A stretch of 64,000 nt of DNA from Tenacibaculum discolor (GCF_003664185.1 NZ_RCCS01000005.1:496001-560000); one strand, 5' to 3'; shown: positions 36,504-45,340, numbered from the stretch's first letter. The notes: generated by a model not told the origin, from the letters alone. Translations and numbers: made by a program.

Positions 36504-37215
36504 CGAAAGTCAATCCATAAATATCTACCAACTTATCCACAACATTAGTTATGTAGCTACTTTCATTACGTTTACCTCGATATGGAGTAGGAGCTAGGTA
36601 CGGGGAATCGGTTTCTAACACAATGTGTTTGATATCAATTTGATTTAAAAACTTGTCAATTTTTCCATTTTTAAATGTCGCTACACCACCAATTCCTAAT
36701 TTCATGTTGTAGGAAATTGCTTTTTCAGCTTGTTCTAAAGTTCCTGTAAAACAGTGGAAAATTCCGTATAAATCGTCTCCTTTTTCTGTTTCTAAAACTT
36801 CAAAAATTTCATCAAAGGCATCACGACAATGAATTACAATAGGTAGTTTTTTCTCTTTTGCCCACTGAATTTGCGTACGGAAGGCTTCTTGTTGTTGTGG
36901 TAAAAAAGTTTTGTCCCAATATAAATCGATACCAATTTCACCAATCGCATAAAAATCACGTTTATCTAGCCATTCTTTTACATGTGCTAATTCTTCTTGG
37001 TAGTTCTCTTTTACCGAAGTAGGGTGTAAGCCCATCATTAAAAACACATCTTCTGGATAGTTTTTTTCTAAGTCGAACATACGTTCTGTATACGAACTAT
37101 CAATTGCAGGAATAAAAAAACGAGAAACACCAGCTTTTTTAGCGCGTTGTATCATTTCGTTTCTGTCTTCGTCAAACTGACTTGAATATAAGTGGGTGTG
37201 TGTATCTGTAATCAT
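36451..37215 (-). CDS. tatD: TatD family metal-dependent hydrolase
   Basis: The 254-residue TIM-barrel hydrolase has the first metal motif DTHTHLY (~4-10), GEIGIDLYWD (~92), HCRDAFDE (~130), HCFTGT (~155) and ETDSPYLAP (~205). TatD-type enzymes cut DNA 3' ends; the exact substrate in this group is uncertain. Confidence 0.93.
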   Translation of the reverse strand: MITDTHTHLYSSQFDEDRNEMIQRAKKAGVSRFFIPAIDSSYTERMFDLEKNYPEDVFLMMGLHPTSVKENYQEELAHVKEWLDKRDFYAIGEIGIDLYWDKTFLPQQQEAFRTQIQWAKEKKLPIVIHCRDAFDEIFEVLETEKGDDLYGIFHCFTGTLEQAEKAISYNMKLGIGGVATFKNGKIDKFLNQIDIKHIVLETDSPYLAPTPYRGKRNESSYITNVVDKLVDIYGLTFDEISEITTQNSKDVFGV

Positions 37216-37251
37216 TTATTGCCGTATCTTTACGAGACAAAAGTACAAGAA

Positions 37252-37731
37252 ATGGCAAGTTTGAAAAAAGTATTACGAAAAAAGAAATACATTAAAATAA
37301 AACTCAAAAAAATGATCACAAATCATTTAGAGTTAGATGCGGAGATAAATGGTGTTAAAGGAAGGTTTATTTTAGATACAGGCGCTTCCAATTCGTGTGT
37401 TGGGTTAGATTTAATAGAGCGTTTTAAACTTGTTTCTGAAGAAAGTGAAGTGAAAGCTGCTGGAGCAGGAGCGACGGATATGGAAACACATAAGTCAGGA
37501 AACAATTCTCTTAAAATAGGGAAGTGGAAAGCGAATGATTGTGATTTAGTATTGTTTGATTTAACGCATGTAAATACGGCTTTAAAACAACATGATGCTG
37601 ATGAGGTAGACGGAATTATAGGAGCAGATATTTTAGAGTTGGGGAAAGCCTTTATTGATTATAATAAGAGAGCATTGTATTTAAAGAAGCTTAAAAAGAA
37701 AAAAGTTAGAAAATTAAAAGTTCCATTTTAG
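37252..37731 (+). CDS. Retropepsin-like aspartic protease
   Basis: The 159-residue protein has the single-domain aspartyl protease core LDTGASNSCVG (catalytic Asp at ~42 in DTGAS) and a later hydrophobic GIIGADILELG that matches the family's second hydrophobic-hydrophobic-Gly motif. A basic N-terminus precedes it. It resembles cytoplasmic retropepsin-like proteins of flavobacteria; substrate unknown. I chose the ATG at 37252; an in-frame ATG at 37192 would overlap the divergent tatD start. A near-consensus -7 box (TATCTTTA) lies upstream. Confidence 0.88.
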   Translation: MASLKKVLRKKKYIKIKLKKMITNHLELDAEINGVKGRFILDTGASNSCVGLDLIERFKLVSEESEVKAAGAGATDMETHKSGNNSLKIGKWKANDCDLVLFDLTHVNTALKQHDADEVDGIIGADILELGKAFIDYNKRALYLKKLKKKKVRKLKVPF

Positions 37732-37736
37732 AACAT

Positions 37737-37772
37737 AAAAAATCCGTAAGACGCGTCTTACGGATTTTTTTA
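37737..37772. terminator. Bidirectional terminator
   Basis: The perfect palindrome AATCCGTAAGACG/CGTCTTACGGATT, flanked by A and T runs, lies between the protease and aminotransferase genes. Confidence 0.92.
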
Positions 37773-37792
37773 TACTTAATAGTTTAAGTTAA

Positions 37793-38980
37793 TTAACTTA
37801 AAACTTCTTTAATTCTCTTGATTGCCTCACGTAATTGTAATTCAGAAGCAGCATATGATAAACGAACACAGTTTGGTGCACCAAAAGCTTCACCAGTAAC
37901 CGTAGCAACATTTGCTTTTTCTAACAATAACATAGAAAAATCATTTGCATCTTTAATTTCTTTTCCTTGGATTGTTTTTCCGAAGAAATCAGAAATATCA
38001 GGGAAAACATAAAAAGCCCCTTCTGGTACGTTTAATTTAAACCCATCAATTTCTCCTAACAACTGTAAAACTAAATCTCTACGTTTTTTAAACTCATCTA
38101 CCATATATTGTACTTTTTCAGGAGATGCTTTTACAGCCGTAATTGCAGCGCGTTGAGCAATACAGTTAGTTCCTGAAGTAATTTGACCCTGCATTTTAGT
38201 ACAAGCCTTAGCAATCCATTCAGGAGCTCCAATATAACCAATTCTCCATCCTGTCATGGCAAAAGCTTTAGCCAATCCGTTAACAGTTATGGTACGGTCG
38301 TACATGCTTTCAATAGCAGCAAAACTAAATGGTTTTGTTCCGTAGTTAATGTGCTCATATATTTCGTCAGATAAAATATAAATATCTGGATGCTTTTCTA
38401 ATACTTTAGCTAATGCTCTGTATTCTTCCTCGCTATAAATTGTTCCACTTGGGTTATTTGGCGAGTTAAAGAAAATCATTTTTGTTTTTGGCGAAATAGC
38501 AGCTTCTAATTGTTCTGGAGTGATTTTGAAATCATTTTCAATAGAAGAAGGAATTTCGGTAAATTTAGCTTCACACAAAGTTGCAATTGCAGAATAGCTT
38601 ACCCAATAAGGAGCTGGTAATAATACTTCATCACCAGGGTTTAATAATACCTGAGCTACGTTAGCAATAGATTGTTTTGCTCCTGTAGAAACAACTACTT
38701 GGTTTGGAGCATATGTTAAGTTATTATCACGCTTAAATTTCTCACAAATAGCTTCTTTTAACTCTACATATCCATCAACCGGAGTATATGAGTTGTAATC
38801 TTGATTAATAGCTTCAATAGCGGCATCTTTAATAAAATCAGGAGTATTAAAATCTGGTTCTCCTAAACTCAAGCTAATGATGTCTTTACCTTCAGCTTTT
38901 AATTCTCTTGCTTTAGCAGCCATTGCTAAAGTTTGCGATACTGGTAAACTTTGAATTCTGTTTGATAATGCGTTTGACAT
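37793..38980 (-). CDS. Aspartate aminotransferase, class I/II PLP-dependent
   Basis: The 395-residue enzyme has the family opening SLSLGEPDFNTPDFI, the aspartate-binding loop NSPNNPSGT (~170), the PLP Lys in NGLAKAFAMTGWRIGY (~Lys233) and the substrate Arg in APNCVRLSYA (~375). It transfers amino groups between aspartate and 2-oxoglutarate, possibly with prephenate or aromatic side activity as in other AspC-1b types. Confidence 0.94.
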   Translation of the reverse strand: MSNALSNRIQSLPVSQTLAMAAKARELKAEGKDIISLSLGEPDFNTPDFIKDAAIEAINQDYNSYTPVDGYVELKEAICEKFKRDNNLTYAPNQVVVSTGAKQSIANVAQVLLNPGDEVLLPAPYWVSYSAIATLCEAKFTEIPSSIENDFKITPEQLEAAISPKTKMIFFNSPNNPSGTIYSEEEYRALAKVLEKHPDIYILSDEIYEHINYGTKPFSFAAIESMYDRTITVNGLAKAFAMTGWRIGYIGAPEWIAKACTKMQGQITSGTNCIAQRAAITAVKASPEKVQYMVDEFKKRRDLVLQLLGEIDGFKLNVPEGAFYVFPDISDFFGKTIQGKEIKDANDFSMLLLEKANVATVTGEAFGAPNCVRLSYAASELQLREAIKRIKEVLS

Positions 38981-39004
38981 TGTGTTGTTATGTTGTATGT
39001 TGAT

Positions 39005-40096
39005 TTATGCTAATTGCGGTTTTTTCCCTAATTCAGCTAAGTGTCTAAAGTGCTCAATAACTGCTCTACGTGTAGTATTGTATTCGTTGTAAGGAAGGTT
39101 AAATTCCATAGCAGTTTCTTTTACAATTTGAGCTAACTTATTATAATGAATATGAGAAATATTAGGGAAAATATGGTGTTCTACCTGATGGTTTAAACCA
39201 CCTGTGTAAAAGTTGATAAACCAATTTCTTGGAGCAAAATTTGCTGTGGTGTATAATTGGTGAATAGCCCATGTGTTTTTCATATTACCATCTTCATCTG
39301 GTAATGGAGTTTCTGTTTTAGGAACAATATGTGCTAATTGGAAAACCACACTTAAAATGATTCCTGCAGTATAATGCATCACAAAAAATCCGATTAATAC
39401 TTTCCACCAAGCAACATTCATTACTGCGATTGGTAATACTATCCAAAGAGAATAATAAATAACTTTAGAAACTACTAATTTAGTCCACTCTTTAGCTGGA
39501 TTTGGAAACTCACCGTATGATAACTTACGCTTTAAATAGCTATGCATTTGTTTAAAATCGGTAGTAATTGCCCAGTTAATAGTTAACAATCCGTATAAAA
39601 AGATTGAGTAATATTTTTGGAATTTATGAATCCATAACCACTGTGTGTGTTTTGAAAAGCGGATAATTCTACCTGCATCCATATCTTCATCATGGTCTTG
39701 AATGTTTGTGTACGTATGGTGTAATACATTGTGTTGTACCTTCCAGTTGTATACATTACCAGCTAAAATATAAATACTGCTTCCAAAAAGCTTATTTACC
39801 CATTTTTTGCTTGAAAATGATTCGTGGTTGGCATCGTGCATAACATTCATTCCTACTCCGGCCATTCCAACACCCATTAAAATTGCAAGTGCTAACTTTA
39901 TCCATTGCGACATGTCAACAGTTAAAATTAATATAAACGGAACGATAAACATAGCTAACATAATAATAGCTTTTGAATATAGTTTCCAGTTACCTGTACG
40001 CTTAATGTTGTTTTCTTTAAAGTAAGTGTTAACTCTTTTATTTAGAGTTCTAAAAAACTTAGCTTTGTCTATTCTTGAGAAGTTTACTGTCTTCAT
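39005..40096 (-). CDS. Fatty acid desaturase (linoleoyl-CoA desaturase-like)
   Basis: The 363-residue membrane di-iron enzyme has the three histidine boxes HDANHES (~90), HHTYTN (~125) and HQVEHH (~307), plus four to six membrane spans. The QVEHH form, with Gln in the third box, is typical of front-end type desaturases, though here without a fused cytochrome b5. It introduces double bonds into acyl chains, likely for membrane fluidity in cold or marine conditions (an inference). Confidence 0.93.
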   Translation of the reverse strand: MKTVNFSRIDKAKFFRTLNKRVNTYFKENNIKRTGNWKLYSKAIIMLAMFIVPFILILTVDMSQWIKLALAILMGVGMAGVGMNVMHDANHESFSSKKWVNKLFGSSIYILAGNVYNWKVQHNVLHHTYTNIQDHDEDMDAGRIIRFSKHTQWLWIHKFQKYYSIFLYGLLTINWAITTDFKQMHSYLKRKLSYGEFPNPAKEWTKLVVSKVIYYSLWIVLPIAVMNVAWWKVLIGFFVMHYTAGIILSVVFQLAHIVPKTETPLPDEDGNMKNTWAIHQLYTTANFAPRNWFINFYTGGLNHQVEHHIFPNISHIHYNKLAQIVKETAMEFNLPYNEYNTTRRAVIEHFRHLAELGKKPQLA

Positions 40097-40115
40097 TTTT
40101 TGTTTGTTTGTACCG

Positions 40116-40123
40116 CAAAAATA
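40116..40123 (-). promoter_or_regulatory. -7 promoter element for the desaturase gene
   Basis: TATTTTTG on the minus strand, 19 bases before the ATG at 40096. Confidence 0.5.
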
Positions 40124-40214
40124 AACGTTTTTGGTTCACGGTTATTGCTAAAGACTAACTTTTTAACTAGATTAATATCTTTTGCATAAAAATTAACAAT
40201 ACCAATTAGTTTTT

Positions 40215-40222
40215 TATTTTTG
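40215..40222 (+). promoter_or_regulatory. -7 promoter element for rsmG
   Basis: TATTTTTG, 19 bases upstream of the rsmG ATG. Confidence 0.55.
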
Positions 40223-40241
40223 CAGTGGAAAAAATCACTTC

Positions 40242-40871
40242 ATGGAACTTATAAAAAAATACTTTGACAATTTATCAGAAAAGCAGTTAGAACAATTCTC
40301 TAAGTTGCAAGAATTATACCAAGACTGGAACTTAAAAATTAATGTTGTTTCTCGTAAAGATATTGATGAGTTGTATTTACGCCACGTATTACATTCGTTA
40401 GGAATAGCAAAGGTGATGGAGTTTAAAGCAGGAGCCAAAGTAATGGATGTAGGTACTGGTGGAGGTTTTCCAGGAATTCCGTTAGCTATTTTGTTCCCAG
40501 AAACACAATTTCATTTGGTAGATTCTATTGGAAAAAAGATAAAAGTAGTGAATGAAGTTGCTGAAGGATTAGGTTTACAGAATGTGAAAACGACACATGG
40601 ACGTGTTGAAGAAGTAGACGATACTTACGATTTTATTGTAAGTAGAGCAGTAGCACAAATGGAAACGTTTCACCGTTGGGTAAAAAATAAAGTGCACAAA
40701 AAACAAAATCATGCACTTAAAAATGGAATTTTATATTTAAAAGGTGGTGACCTTACAGAAGAACTTGCGAACTTCCCTAAAGCCACCATTTATAATTTGC
40801 CCGACTTTTTTGAAGAAGATTTCTTTGAAACCAAAAAAGTAGTGCATTTACCTATGAAATTTAAAGGTTAA
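40242..40871 (+). CDS. rsmG: 16S rRNA (guanine(527)-N(7))-methyltransferase
   Basis: The 209-residue protein has the SAM-binding motif VMDVGTGGGFPGIPLAI (~67-83), the acidic VDSIGKK strand, and FIVSRAVAQ, all classic for RsmG/GidB. It methylates G527 of 16S rRNA. The 3' end overlaps the convergent arsC-like gene by four bases. Confidence 0.96.
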   Translation: MELIKKYFDNLSEKQLEQFSKLQELYQDWNLKINVVSRKDIDELYLRHVLHSLGIAKVMEFKAGAKVMDVGTGGGFPGIPLAILFPETQFHLVDSIGKKIKVVNEVAEGLGLQNVKTTHGRVEEVDDTYDFIVSRAVAQMETFHRWVKNKVHKKQNHALKNGILYLKGGDLTEELANFPKATIYNLPDFFEEDFFETKKVVHLPMKFKG

Positions 40872-41494
40872 TTTTTTACAGTAGAAAACACATAGTGCAT
40901 TTCAGCTGCAATTTGTAAACTACGTTCCAAGTATTTCTCTTTTTCAGAAGATGTACCGTCGTATAATTTAGGGTCTTCATAGGTAACAGGAATCCTCTTA
41001 TCAGCACCAGCAATAAAAGGACATCCTTTGTCGGCTTGTGAGCAGGTCATGATAGCACAAAATGCAGAAGTAGGATTGAATGTATCATCATATTTTTTAG
41101 AAAAACCTATTATAGAAGGGATGTTTTCTGCGTACTTTATTGCATAAATAGGGTTTGTGCCTTCAGATAATTGCTGAATTCTAAACCCGTTACCTACTAA
41201 AGTATCTACAACTGTTGCGTTCATAGCAGTAGCTTCTGTTCCTCCTGAATAAGAAAGTACATTCGGAATTTGATAATAAAAAGCCATCGTTTGTGCCCAT
41301 ACTTGCGATAAATGACTTCTTCTTGAATTATGAGTGCAAATAAAATTCAGATTTATAACTTCTTTATTGTTCAGTTTTTCCTGAATGTAACTTACAAGAG
41401 GTTGTAAAACTTGTTTTCGCTCTTCTGAAACAGTTGGTAAATTTGAAAGAGTTTGCTGTATTTTAGTAAATGGTGATGAGGTTTGTGTATTCAT
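40868..41494 (-). CDS. ArsC-like arsenate reductase (low-molecular-weight phosphatase family)
   Basis: The 208-residue protein has the P-loop variant CTHNSRRS (~Cys59 to Arg65) in place of CxNxxR, then TCSQADKGCPF with two candidate resolving cysteines and FIAGADKRIPVTYEDP. It fits the flavobacterial arsenate-reductase-like phosphatases. I start at the ATG at 41494, two bases after the upstream stop; an earlier in-frame ATG at 41521 lies inside the upstream gene. No arsenite exporter is present in this cluster. Confidence 0.88.
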   Translation of the reverse strand: MNTQTSSPFTKIQQTLSNLPTVSEERKQVLQPLVSYIQEKLNNKEVINLNFICTHNSRRSHLSQVWAQTMAFYYQIPNVLSYSGGTEATAMNATVVDTLVGNGFRIQQLSEGTNPIYAIKYAENIPSIIGFSKKYDDTFNPTSAFCAIMTCSQADKGCPFIAGADKRIPVTYEDPKLYDGTSSEKEKYLERSLQIAAEMHYVFSTVKN

Positions 41495-41495
41495 A

Positions 41496-41963
41496 TTAGC
41501 AGCACCCTGAATTTGGTTCACAAGTAGTTTGTTTTTGTAAATCTGATAGTTTCACTCTTGGTTTTTCTGTTGGAATTCCGCAGTTATCTTTCGCTAAACA
41601 ATCCGTTTGTTTCGTAGTAAGTAAGAAGTTGGTTCCGTCAAAATCCAATCCATATTTTCCTATGGTACTTCCTTGGTATTCTACCTCGATTTCTAAATCA
41701 GGAATATTTAATACTTTTTCTGATAACTCAATAATGTGAATTAATTTTTCTGGGTGTAATCTATGATCGTAATCATTTGCGTTCCATAACTGAAAATTCA
41801 CTACTTCTTCATTTCTAACGGTTCCACCACAGTCGATAAAGTTTTTAGTGATTTTACCTACTTCAGTTACGTGAAAATGATTAGGAACTAGGCTACCGTC
41901 AGGTAATTGAAAAGCAATAGTTTTTAGTGCGCTTAAGTGTTGTTTGATTTCTGATAGTTTCAT
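41496..41963 (-). CDS. DUF6428 family protein (arsenic-operon associated)
   Basis: The 155-residue soluble protein has a metal-binding look: PNHFHVTEVG with two histidines, FIDCGGTVR, TDCLAKDNCG and a cysteine-rich end, CEPNSGCC. The family is known mainly from arsenic/heavy-metal cassettes beside ArsR and arsenate reductase, exactly as here. A copy of the operator lies 13 bases upstream of its ATG. Molecular function unknown; thiol binding of As(III) is a plausible guess. Confidence 0.85.
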   Translation of the reverse strand: MKLSEIKQHLSALKTIAFQLPDGSLVPNHFHVTEVGKITKNFIDCGGTVRNEEVVNFQLWNANDYDHRLHPEKLIHIIELSEKVLNIPDLEIEVEYQGSTIGKYGLDFDGTNFLLTTKQTDCLAKDNCGIPTEKPRVKLSDLQKQTTCEPNSGCC

Positions 41964-41976
41964 GGTTATAGTATTT

Positions 41977-41992
41977 ATTGCAATATTACGAT
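41977..41992. promoter_or_regulatory. Operator repeat upstream of the DUF6428 gene
   Basis: ATTGCAATATTACGAT, an imperfect palindrome with 12 of 16 positions symmetric, is identical to the copy at 42356-42371 and extends to a shared 20 bases. It lies 13 bases before the ATG and is likely an ArsR binding site. Confidence 0.7.
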
Positions 41993-42011
41993 TAATGATT
42001 TCAAATTTTTT

Positions 42012-42341
42012 TTAGCAACAATTTTTATTGTTTGTATCAAGGTCTAAAAAAGAAGAAAGTAAGGTTTTAATTTCTTTCCAGATTGAAGGATTAATACAAT
42101 AGCAAACGCTAGTTCCTTCAATAGTTCCTTTAATAATACCAACTTTTTTTAATTCTTTTAAATGTTGCGAAATAGTAGGTTGTGCCAAGCCAATTTCATT
42201 TACCAAATCACCACAAACACAAGAATTCAATTTGAATAAGTGTTGTATAATAGCAATACGAGCTGGGTGCCCTAACACTTTTGCAATCGTAGCTAATTGA
42301 TTTTGCTCTTCAGTAAATATTTCTGATTTGGTTAACCCCAT
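42012..42341 (-). CDS. ArsR family metal-responsive repressor
   Basis: The 109-residue winged-helix protein has the sensor motif CVCGDLV (Cys in the alpha-3 region, ~39-45), the recognition helix AQPTISQHLKELKKVGII and a C-terminal Cys pair (NKNCC). ArsR repressors release DNA on binding As(III) or Sb(III). It heads the unit arsR/DUF6428/arsC-like and is presumably the protein binding the two identical operators. Confidence 0.93.
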   Translation of the reverse strand: MGLTKSEIFTEEQNQLATIAKVLGHPARIAIIQHLFKLNSCVCGDLVNEIGLAQPTISQHLKELKKVGIIKGTIEGTSVCYCINPSIWKEIKTLLSSFLDLDTNNKNCC

Positions 42342-42355
42342 TGATTAATTATTAT

Positions 42356-42371
42356 ATTGCAATATTACGAT
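42356..42371. promoter_or_regulatory. Operator repeat upstream of arsR
   Basis: Same sequence as at 41977-41992, 14 bases before the arsR ATG. The equal spacing at both genes indicates a functional operator that overlaps the transcription start. Confidence 0.7.
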
Positions 42372-42420
42372 TAATAAATAAAACACCAACTATTTTTTAG
42401 TGTTATTTTTTATAAAAAGT

Positions 42421-43653
42421 TTAATACCAGCGTTTTTTCTTCTTTTTAGAAGCTTCTGATTTTCTTCCTTTTTTGTGTTTACTAACAGTGTTGGGTTGTT
42501 TTTTCTTCTTTGGTTTTGCTAGAGGGAATGGATGGTCTTCTACAATTTTTATAGTTCTATCCATAAATTCTTGAATTGCCTTGATGTAAGAAGTTTCATC
42601 AGCACTACATAACGAAAAGGCGATTCCAGATTTACCAGCTCTACCTGTTCTACCAATTCGGTGTACATACGTTTCAGGAATGTTTGGTAAATCTACATTA
42701 ATTACAGCATCTACTTTGCTTACATCAATTCCTCTGGCAGCAACATCAGTGGCAATTAAAATATTGGCTTTGTTATTTTTGAAGTCTTCTATGGCTTGAT
42801 TACGCAAGTTTTGCGATTTATCACCATGTACACTGGTTGCTTTATAACCGTTTTTTTGTAGTGTTTTTTCTAACTTGTCAACTCCAAATTTGGTACGACG
42901 AAATATAATGATGCGTCCTTTTATGGTGTTTCGTAGTAAGTGTAAACACAAGTCGACTTTGTGTTTTTTAGGGGTGTAGTATAGTAACTGACCAATGTTT
43001 TTAGAAGTGGTTTCCGCAGGTGAAATATCTACTTTTTCAGGATTACGCAACATCGATTTGGCTAAATCATTTACCTTATCAGGCATTGTAGCAGAAAACA
43101 ATAAGGTTTGTTTTTTACGCGGACATAACTCTTCTATTTTCTGTACATCGTCAATAAAGCCCATGTCTAGCATTAAATCGGCTTCGTCGAGTACTAATGT
43201 TTTTAGTTGCCTAACATCAATACTACCTTGTTTGTGTAAATCGATAAAACGACCTGGAGTAGCAATTAAAATATCAACTCCTTTTGCCAATACATCTTTT
43301 TGAGGTTGTGTAGCCACACCACCATACACAACAGTACTTCTTAAATTAGTATACTTACTATATGCTTTAAAGTTTTCTTCAATTTGAATTGCCAGTTCTC
43401 GAGTAGGACTTACAATTAGTGCTTTTATCTTCTTAGCTCTTTTTTCAACATCTTCCTCTTTAGAAAGCTCTTGAATAATAGGCAACGCAAAAGCTGCTGT
43501 TTTACCTGTACCTGTTTGTGCAGCTACAATGACATCTTTTTTGTTAAGTACTAACGGAATAACTTCTTGTTGTACTAGCGTTGGTTTGTGGTGTCTTTCT
43601 TCGGTAAGTGCTTTTAAGATAGACTTGCTAAGTTGTAGGTCTGAAAACTGCAT
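42421..43653 (-). CDS. DEAD-box ATP-dependent RNA helicase (RhlE-like)
   Basis: The 410-residue helicase has, in order, the Q motif (KPTLVQQEVIPL), Walker A AQTGTGKTAAF, PTRELAIQ, DEAD (VLDEADLMLD), SAT (LLFSATMPD), the second RecA domain with VHGDKSQ, ATDVAARGIDV and HRIGRTGRAG, then a basic Lys-rich tail (KKKKQPNTVSKHKKGRKSE). The ATG at 43653 is preferred to the TTG before it. Such helicases act in ribosome assembly or cold-stress RNA remodelling. Confidence 0.95.
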   Translation of the reverse strand: MQFSDLQLSKSILKALTEERHHKPTLVQQEVIPLVLNKKDVIVAAQTGTGKTAAFALPIIQELSKEEDVEKRAKKIKALIVSPTRELAIQIEENFKAYSKYTNLRSTVVYGGVATQPQKDVLAKGVDILIATPGRFIDLHKQGSIDVRQLKTLVLDEADLMLDMGFIDDVQKIEELCPRKKQTLLFSATMPDKVNDLAKSMLRNPEKVDISPAETTSKNIGQLLYYTPKKHKVDLCLHLLRNTIKGRIIIFRRTKFGVDKLEKTLQKNGYKATSVHGDKSQNLRNQAIEDFKNNKANILIATDVAARGIDVSKVDAVINVDLPNIPETYVHRIGRTGRAGKSGIAFSLCSADETSYIKAIQEFMDRTIKIVEDHPFPLAKPKKKKQPNTVSKHKKGRKSEASKKKKKRWY

Positions 43654-43667
43654 CAAATATTTTTTTG

Positions 43668-43675
43668 CAAAGGTA
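43668..43675 (-). promoter_or_regulatory. -7 promoter element for the RNA helicase gene
   Basis: TACCTTTG on the minus strand, 14 bases upstream of the ATG. Confidence 0.55.
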
Positions 43676-43692
43676 GTTCAAAATAGAAGATG

Positions 43693-43710
43693 ATAAGTTT
43701 CGAAACTTAT
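43693..43710. promoter_or_regulatory. Perfect 18-base palindrome upstream of the helicase promoter
   Basis: ATAAGTTTCGAAACTTAT is completely self-complementary, has no T run, and covers the expected -33 region of the helicase promoter. This suits a dimeric regulator site. It could also be a weak 3' hairpin of the gene at 43713. Confidence 0.4.
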
Positions 43711-43712
43711 TA

Positions 43713-44120
43713 TTAATTAATTTCTGAACTTTTCCTGTTTTGTATCCTTAATGCAATTTGTATTTGTTGTAGTGCATTGAATTGAGTTTCTAAACTTTTT
43801 GTCATTGATTGTATAATAGGCTTAGTTAGATTAAGACTATCTAATTTGTTATATAGATCATCAGAAAGATTTTTTTTGTAAGACTCTTTCATTTCAGTTA
43901 AATATGAGCCGTATGATATATTTGGAAACAAAGGAGCATCCCATGAGTTTGTTTTGTTGATATAATTCTCTAATTCAATTTGTAATTCTTTCGATAATTG
44001 TTGAGTTGACTTGTACTGAACTTTTAAATAATCTAATTCTTCGGTAGGTTTTCTATGGAAGCTATACCAGAAAGTTAATAATGCAATTGCTATCCCAATG
44101 ACCCCAATAATATTTTCCAT
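43713..44120 (-). CDS. Hypothetical single-span membrane protein
   Basis: The 135-residue protein has one N-terminal membrane segment (IIGVIGIAIALLTFWYSF) and a cytoplasmic coiled-coil-like helical region (~25-135, YKSTQQLSKELQIELENYI). No family recognised. It lies 23 bases after chrA on the same strand and could be co-transcribed. Confidence 0.72.
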   Translation of the reverse strand: MENIIGVIGIAIALLTFWYSFHRKPTEELDYLKVQYKSTQQLSKELQIELENYINKTNSWDAPLFPNISYGSYLTEMKESYKKNLSDDLYNKLDSLNLTKPIIQSMTKSLETQFNALQQIQIALRIQNRKSSEIN

Positions 44121-44143
44121 TTTTGTGAAATTTAATTTCTAAT

Positions 44144-45265
44144 TTACCAATAAGTTAAAATATATCCTAACATAGCACCTCCTAAAACAATAAAAGCACT
44201 GTTTATTTTTTTTAAATAAAAAACAGCAAGAAGACTTATGATGGCAATAACAATAGTGCGCCAATCTGTAATAGTATCTTTAGCCATTGTTATACAAACA
44301 GCAATAATTAACGCAACGGCAGCTACATTTACAGCATCTAAAATAGCACCAATAAGCTTCGATTTCCTCATTTTAGGAATCAACGGATTTAAAACTAAAA
44401 CAAAAAAGAAGGATGGTAAAAATATTCCAACAGTTGCTACCAGTGCACCCGTTATTCCATTCATTTGCCAACCAATAAAAGTAGCGGTAGATAAAACAGG
44501 ACCTGGAGTTATTTGCCCTACAGCAACTGCATCTATTAGTACTTGTCTTGAAAGCCATCCGTTAGTGACCAATTCTGCATCTAAAAAAGCAAATAATACA
44601 TAACCACTTCCATATAAAATTGCACCAACTTTTAAAAAGGTTAATAAAATTTTCAGATTGTTGGCTTGAAGCGTTTCACTTGCCTGAAATAGAAAAAAAG
44701 GAAGTATGCTGGTTAAATTAGTACGGTTTTGGTTGAAAAAACAGAGTAACGCACCTAGTAAGCCACAACCAAACAAAGCAGCTATTTCATTAACACCTAA
44801 AAGGCAGGCAACTAAAGTGATTACCCCTAAAATAGCTAAAGATGTGTTTTTTACAGCTTTTTTACCTAATCGATAAGCAGCCATAACAATAATGGCAATT
44901 ACTGCGGGTTTTATTCCGTAAATAAAGGGTTCAACTTTAGGAAGCTGACCATATTCTTGGTATAACCACGCAACTATTGATGTAATTACTACGGCAGGAA
45001 AAATAAAACAAAAACCAGCTACAATTAACCCTTTCCAACCAGCTCTTTCATGCCCGCAGTGCATGGTCATTTCAGTAGAGTTGGGTCCAGGTATTAAATT
45101 GGTAGCTCCCATTAAATCCAGAAAATGTTGCTGAGTCATCCATTTTCTTTTCTTAACAACTTCGTCTTCCATCATAGCAATATGTACGGCAGGTCCGCCA
45201 AAAGCAATACAACCTAGTTTAAAAAATAGTTTGGCGACTTCTTTAAGTTGAGTTTTTTGTGACAT
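44144..45265 (-). CDS. chrA: Chromate transporter, CHR family (two-domain)
   Basis: The 373-residue protein contains two homologous halves, each with a PGP loop (IPGPNSTEM near ~55; TPGPVLSTATFIGW near ~250) and about six membrane spans. The family exports chromate as a by-product of sulfate-like anion transport. Homology gives the name; actual chromate resistance is not shown. Confidence 0.92.
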   Translation of the reverse strand: MSQKTQLKEVAKLFFKLGCIAFGGPAVHIAMMEDEVVKKRKWMTQQHFLDLMGATNLIPGPNSTEMTMHCGHERAGWKGLIVAGFCFIFPAVVITSIVAWLYQEYGQLPKVEPFIYGIKPAVIAIIVMAAYRLGKKAVKNTSLAILGVITLVACLLGVNEIAALFGCGLLGALLCFFNQNRTNLTSILPFFLFQASETLQANNLKILLTFLKVGAILYGSGYVLFAFLDAELVTNGWLSRQVLIDAVAVGQITPGPVLSTATFIGWQMNGITGALVATVGIFLPSFFFVLVLNPLIPKMRKSKLIGAILDAVNVAAVALIIAVCITMAKDTITDWRTIVIAIISLLAVFYLKKINSAFIVLGGAMLGYILTYW

Positions 45266-45340
45266 TTTAAAGTGTTAGAAAAATAGATTTTAGTGGTTTT
45301 TGGAGGTAAATTTAAATAAAAGTACACTGGTTAAAGCTTT

